Positions 13,185 to 16,361 of a DNA stretch of 16,361 bases are shown here, piece by piece; position 1 is the first letter of the stretch; each line of letters starts with the position of its first letter. This DNA comes from DATBIS01 sp036556805. Its GTDB lineage: Bacteria; Actinomycetota; UBA4738; HRBIN12. Location of the stretch: positions 1-16,361 of the forward strand of contig DATBIS010000138.1 of the NCBI GenBank assembly GCA_036556805.1, in the 5' to 3' direction. A program made the translations under genes and the position numbers. The notes under the pieces are model-generated. The model searched no databases and had not been told where the DNA came from. It was given only the letters and a program-made list of their open reading frames with translations.

Positions 13185-16067
13185 GTGTCGGATACCCCCA
13201 TCGGGCGCGACCTTCGGTCCCGGTCACCCGGCTCGGGCGGACGTCGTCGCGGCCTTCTCGGGCGCCGTGCGCGCACGCAGCGCATGCTGGGCGACCACGG
13301 GCGATTCCGGCTGGAGCGCCCCTTGTTCGACGATCCCCTCGGCGCCGTGTGGGAGGGCATCAGCGGCGGGACCGGCGCGCGCGTGGCGATCCGCGTGTTC
13401 GACGGACCCGTCGTCGCGAGCGCCGACGCGCGCCGGGTGCTCCGTCAGCGGCTCGAGGCGACGCCGCAGATCCAGCACCCGAACGTCGCGCTCGTCTTCT
13501 ATCACGAGGTCCCCGACAAGGGGCCGTCGTTCATGACCATGGAACGCCTGCGCGGAGAGACGCTCGCGGATCGCCTCGATCGCGAGGGCGCGCTGCCGCT
13601 CGAGGAGGCCGCCGAGATCGGGGCCGGCGTGGCGCGCGGGCTTGCGGCGGCGCACGCGCTCGGGGTGACCCACGGCGGCATCGATCCCGAGCTCGTGTTC
13701 CTCGGCCGGCGGGGGCCGAAGCTCCTGGGGCTTGGCCTCGGCGACCTCGCGAACGGCTCCCGCGGCGAGAGCGACGCCGCGCGCGACGTGCTCGAGGTGA
13801 TGCGGCTCGTCCGATCGATGGCGGCGGATGCGTTTGCGGGAGGCAACGGCGAGCGCGCCTCGCTCACGAAGGTGCTCCCGGGCGGGAGCGTCGCGGAACG
13901 CGCGCTCAGCGACGACCCCATGGATCGGCCGAGCGCCGAGGAGCTCGCGAACGCGCTGTCGTCCGGTCGAGCCTCCGCGGTCGTCGAGCCGTTGGCGGAG
14001 CCGATCACGCCCGTCGTGCTGCCCGACGAGCCCCAGATCGACGAGATCGACGAGAAGGAACGAGCCCGCCGCGAGGCGGCCGATCGCGCCGCGAGCGAAG
14101 AGGCCGAACGGCTGCGCCGTGAGGAAGAGAATCGCGCGTGGCGCCAGCGCGAGGCCGAGGAACGAGCGGAAGCCGAGGCCCGCGAACGCGAGGAGCGCGA
14201 ACGGGCCGCCGCAGCCGCCGGCCTGGCGGAGCGGGAACGCCTCGATCGAGAGGCCGCCGAGAAGACGGCCCGAGAGGCGGCGGAGCGGACTCGCCTCGAA
14301 CAGGAGGAGCGCGATCGGCTCGAACGGGAGGCGGCCGAACGCGAGGCGGCCGAGCTCGCGCGGAAGCAGCAGCTGGAGTTGGAGGCCGCGGAGAAGGTCA
14401 GGCTCCAGCGCGAAGCGGAGGCCCGCGAGCAGCGGGAACGCGAGGCGAGGGAATGGGCCGAACGGGAGGCGGCGGCTCGCGCCGAGCACGAGCGCCGGGA
14501 GCGCGAGCGCCGGGAACGCGAGGTCGCCGAGCGCGCCGAACGCGAGAGGGTCGAGCGCGAGCGCTTCGAGCAGGAGGAGGCCGAGCGGGTCGAGCGCGTG
14601 CGCCTGGAGCAAGAGGCGGCCGCGAAGGCGGAACGGGAGCGGCTCGCGCGAGAGGCCGAAGAGCGCGCCCGACGCGAGCAGGAGGAGCAGGCCCGCATCG
14701 AGCGCGAGGCGGCGGAGCGCGCCCGACGTGAGGAAGAGGAACGCCAGCGAGTCGAGCGCGAGGCCGCGAAGCGCGCCGAGAAGGAGCGCGCGCGGCAGGA
14801 GGCGGAGGCGCGAGCCACCGCGAAGCGCGAGGCGCGTGCTCGCGCGAAGCAAGAGCGGGCGGAACGCGAAGCGGCCGAGCGAGCCGAACGAGAACGCGTC
14901 GCCAGGGAACGCGCCGAACAGGAGGCAGCCGAGCGAGCCGAACGTGAGCGGCTCGAACAAGAGGCTGCTGCGAAGGCCGAGCAGGAGCGGCTCGAACGGG
15001 AGGCCGCCGACCGGGTTCGTCGGGAACGGGAAGAACGGGAGCGGGCCGAGCACGAGGCTGCGGAACGCGCCCGACGCCAGGAGGAGGAACGTCAGCGGGC
15101 CGAACGCGAAGCCGCAGAACGGGCTCGACGTGAGCAAGCCGAACGAGAGCGCGCGGCGCAGGAAGCCGCCGAGCAGGCGGAACGCGAGCGCCTCGAACGC
15201 GAGGCGCGCGACCGCGCGGAACGAGAGCGCGCCGAACTCGAGGCGGCTCGTCGGGCCGAGAAGGAACGTGCGAAGCAAGAGGCCGCCGCCAGGGCCGAGG
15301 AGGAGCGGATCCGCCGTGAGCAGGCCCAACGGGAGCGCGCGGAGCAACGCGCGGCGGAGCAGGCGGAGAAGGAACGCGCGAAGCAGAAGGCGGCCGCCGA
15401 GGCGGAGCAGGAGGAGAGGGCGCGCGCCGAACGCGAGGCGGTCGAGCGAGCCGAGCAGGCCCGGCGGGACAAGGAACGCGCAGAGCAGCAGGTCGCCGAA
15501 CGGATCGCGCGCCAGCGGGAGCGCGAGGCCGCCGAGGCGAAGGCGAAGCGCGAGCGCGCGGAGAAGGAGCGCGCGAAGCAGGAGGCGGCCGCACTCGCGA
15601 GGCAGCAACGGGAGGAGCGGGCGGCCGCGCGGAGCGCGGCCGCCGCGGAGCGGCGGGACGAGCGCCGCCGGCTGGCGGCGCAACCGATGAGCGCGGCCAC
15701 GGCGCGCCGGAAGACGATCCGTGCCGTGCTGGCGGCCGTCGCCGTCACGGTGGTGTTCAGCGTGGCGGTCGGCGCGCTCATGAGCGCGGGGGAGGAGGCA
15801 CCGTCGTCGTCGGGATCGAGATCAGGGTCGTCCTCGGTCTCGTCGAGCGCTTCCGCGCCGCCCGTGGTCACGGTGACCGTGCCCGACGTCACCGGCCGAA
15901 GGATTCCCACCGCCATCCGGATCCTGCACGAGGCGAACCTCGAGGTGGGCGAACTCCTCCCCGTGGCGGGCACGCCCGACCGCGTGATGAGGACGATCCC
16001 CACGGTGGGGTCGGCCGTCCCCGAAGGGACGCGGGTCTCGCTCTACATCGGCAACGTGAACGCCTGA
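13185..16067 (+). CDS. Pseudokinase - long charged helix - TM - PASTA protein
   Basis: The 960-residue product has four parts. Residues about 38-262 form a protein-kinase-like fold with key residues lost: the VAIK lysine is Arg (VAIR, 70), the HRD loop reads HGGIDPELV (163-171), and DFG is replaced near LLGLGLGD (180-187). The C-lobe DRPSAEEL motif (247-254) remains, so it is a pseudokinase. Residues about 286-835 are almost only Glu, Arg, Ala, Gln and Lys. A single TM helix (846-868) follows, then a Ser-rich linker and one PASTA domain (about 897-957, VPDVTGRRIPTAIRIL...VPEGTRVSLYIG). Orientation should be kinase inside, PASTA outside, as in PknB. PASTA domains bind muropeptides or lipid II in relatives. 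GTG 13185 is chosen because AGGAGGG lies ten bases upstream. It may act as a scaffold linking the wall to the cytoplasm rather than as an enzyme; this is inference. Confidence 0.85.
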   Translation: MSDTPIGRDLRSRSPGSGGRRRGLLGRRARTQRMLGDHGRFRLERPLFDDPLGAVWEGISGGTGARVAIRVFDGPVVASADARRVLRQRLEATPQIQHPNVALVFYHEVPDKGPSFMTMERLRGETLADRLDREGALPLEEAAEIGAGVARGLAAAHALGVTHGGIDPELVFLGRRGPKLLGLGLGDLANGSRGESDAARDVLEVMRLVRSMAADAFAGGNGERASLTKVLPGGSVAERALSDDPMDRPSAEELANALSSGRASAVVEPLAEPITPVVLPDEPQIDEIDEKERARREAADRAASEEAERLRREEENRAWRQREAEERAEAEAREREERERAAAAAGLAERERLDREAAEKTAREAAERTRLEQEERDRLEREAAEREAAELARKQQLELEAAEKVRLQREAEAREQREREAREWAEREAAARAEHERRERERREREVAERAERERVERERFEQEEAERVERVRLEQEAAAKAERERLAREAEERARREQEEQARIEREAAERARREEEERQRVEREAAKRAEKERARQEAEARATAKREARARAKQERAEREAAERAERERVARERAEQEAAERAERERLEQEAAAKAEQERLEREAADRVRREREERERAEHEAAERARRQEEERQRAEREAAERARREQAERERAAQEAAEQAERERLEREARDRAERERAELEAARRAEKERAKQEAAARAEEERIRREQAQRERAEQRAAEQAEKERAKQKAAAEAEQEERARAEREAVERAEQARRDKERAEQQVAERIARQREREAAEAKAKRERAEKERAKQEAAALARQQREERAAARSAAAAERRDERRRLAAQPMSAATARRKTIRAVLAAVAVTVVFSVAVGALMSAGEEAPSSSGSRSGSSSVSSSASAPPVVTVTVPDVTGRRIPTAIRILHEANLEVGELLPVAGTPDRVMRTIPTVGSAVPEGTRVSLYIGNVNA
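14040..15690 (+). repeat. Coding repeat region: 13/18/23-residue E/R/A helical units
   Basis: This segment of the pseudokinase-PASTA gene encodes about 550 residues with no helix breakers. From residue 446 the sequence divides into units that begin E-A-A: 13-mers such as EAAERAERERLEQ, 18-mers such as EAAERARRQEEERQRAER, and 23-mers. Two blocks of 80 residues, with unit order 18-13-13-18-18, start at residues 446 and 562 (bases 14520 and 14868) and match at about 62 of 80 positions by my count. Each is followed later by a 13+23 pair. DNA copies differ at many third positions, so the duplications are not very recent. Confidence 0.8.
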
Positions 16068-16083
16068 GCCCTACTGGTTCACC

Positions 16084-16105
16084 TGGATCTCGGGACCGAG
16101 ATCCA
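16084..16105 (+). terminator. Hairpin after the pseudokinase-PASTA gene, probable terminator
   Basis: TGGATCTCGG (16084-16093) and CCGAGATCCA (16096-16105) are perfect 10-bp arms separated by two bases, 17 nt after the stop codon. No T run follows. Together with the second palindrome just downstream it is the best terminator candidate in the window. Confidence 0.55.
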
Positions 16106-16115
16106 ACGTGAAGCT

Positions 16116-16133
16116 CGCTCGCTCGAGCGAGCG
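16116..16133 (+). terminator. Second palindrome, CGCTCGCTC/GAGCGAGCG
   Basis: An 18-base perfect palindrome (two 9-bp arms, no spacer) lies 10 nt after the first hairpin. As RNA it would fold with a small loop at the centre; as DNA it could also be a protein site. Tandem U-less hairpins are a known termination arrangement in high-GC genomes. The rest of this gap up to 16209 shows nothing else clear. Confidence 0.4.
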
Positions 16134-16209
16134 GAGGGTGCAGCCTCGGGCCTAGCGCCGGGCGGGCCGGGTCGCGCGAGGGCGCAACGAGCGTCAGCCC
16201 CTGCGCGAC

Positions 16210-16215
16210 TACACT
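16210..16215 (+). promoter_or_regulatory. -10 box TACACT of the saccharopine-dehydrogenase-like gene
   Basis: TACACT (TANNNT type) ends 8 nt before the GTG at 16224, which predicts a transcript starting at or next to the start codon, a leaderless mRNA. No Shine-Dalgarno is seen before the GTG, which agrees. No clear -35 element. Confidence 0.4.
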
Positions 16216-16223
16216 GCCCCGCC

Positions 16224-16361
16224 GTGAGGATCCTGGTGGTGGGTGCCGGCGGCGTCGGATCAGCGTTCGCGCCGATCGTCGCCCGGCGCGAGTTCGCCGA
16301 GCGGATCGTGTTCGCCGACTACGACGAGGCGCGGTCCCGAAGCGTCGTCGATCGGTACGGC
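16224..16361 (+). CDS. Saccharopine dehydrogenase-like NAD(P)-binding protein (partial, 5' end)
   Basis: The first 46 codons are present and the gene runs off the window. The peptide starts VRILVVGAGGVGSAFAPIVA, a Rossmann nucleotide-binding loop (GxGGVG), and continues through IVFADYDEARSRSVVDRYG, where the acidic end of the second strand (ADYD) would contact the cofactor ribose. This combination is typical of the saccharopine dehydrogenase NADP-binding family, which in bacteria includes lysine-pathway enzymes, carboxynorspermidine synthase and many uncharacterised oxidoreductases. The exact reaction cannot be told from this fragment. GTG is chosen because the strand begins at once and a -10 box lies just upstream. 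Confidence 0.75.
   Translation, partial: MRILVVGAGGVGSAFAPIVARREFAERIVFADYDEARSRSVVDRYG

Noticed and set aside
13224..15683. 819-codon minus-strand frame and 620-codon plus-strand frame (13828-15690) over the pseudokinase gene
   Set aside because: Both arise from the GC-rich E/R/A repeat read in other frames (Leu-rich and Arg/Ser-rich). The chosen frame has kinase-like, TM and PASTA domains and a good ribosome site.
14040..15690. Possible CRISPR or minisatellite array
   Set aside because: The repeats are protein-level with many synonymous differences and no unique spacers; they belong to a coding helix.
13185..16067. Reading this gene as an active serine/threonine kinase PknB
   Set aside because: The VAIK Lys, HRD Asp and DFG Asp positions are all substituted, so phosphotransfer is not expected.

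Overview
The window is GC-rich DNA with the gene density and codon bias of an actinomycete-type (Actinomycetota) chromosome. Supporting signs are a LytR_C-domain tail directly ahead of rsfS, a tRNA with no encoded CCA, many GTG/TTG starts, several TANNNT -10 boxes lying 8-9 nt before a start codon (a leaderless pattern), and a PASTA-containing kinase-like protein. I cannot assign a genus. Nothing looks like a prophage, transposon, plasmid or CRISPR locus, so this reads as ordinary chromosome with accessory-type clusters. No stretch longer than 300 bases lacks a gene; the longest non-coding gaps (about 80-160 bases) hold a riboswitch, an operator pair and hairpins, described below.

Left part (1-4182): the tail of a LytR_C protein, rsfS (ribosome silencing), tRNA-Ala(GGC), and a leftward two-TM protein of unknown function. 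Divergent from the last is an extracytoplasmic disulfide module: a membrane-anchored DUF929/thioredoxin-like protein with CPYC, a VKOR four-helix oxidase, and a 42-residue membrane peptide, translationally coupled. Facing this is crcB (fluoride channel), preceded by a clear fluoride riboswitch whose 3' strand can instead pair with the crcB Shine-Dalgarno region. A secreted, C-terminally anchored protein of unknown function follows.

Middle part (4124-7067): a leftward tetR-CPA2 antiporter pair joined by a GTGA overlap, divergent from a rightward zinc-less MDR (quinone-oxidoreductase-like) gene. The shared promoter region carries two identical 15-bp palindromes inside a perfect 18-bp inverted repeat. 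This suggests one TetR controls a cation antiporter and an oxidoreductase together.

Right-middle part (7127-13116): a tight rightward cluster (0-4 nt gaps) of a secreted PF04185-type phosphoesterase, a polytopic GT-C-like membrane protein and a secreted seven-bladed propeller. It converges on a leftward cupin-phosphoesterase pair, so two phosphoesterases of the same family frame the cluster. These exported proteins are cysteine-paired, which fits the nearby oxidative-folding module.

Right end (13185-16361): a 960-residue protein with an N-terminal pseudokinase (catalytic Lys, HRD Asp and DFG all lost), about 550 residues of charged E/R/A helix built from 13-, 18- and 23-residue units, one TM helix and a single external PASTA domain. 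This is the most unusual object in the window. It is followed by two strong hairpins and the start of a saccharopine-dehydrogenase-like gene.
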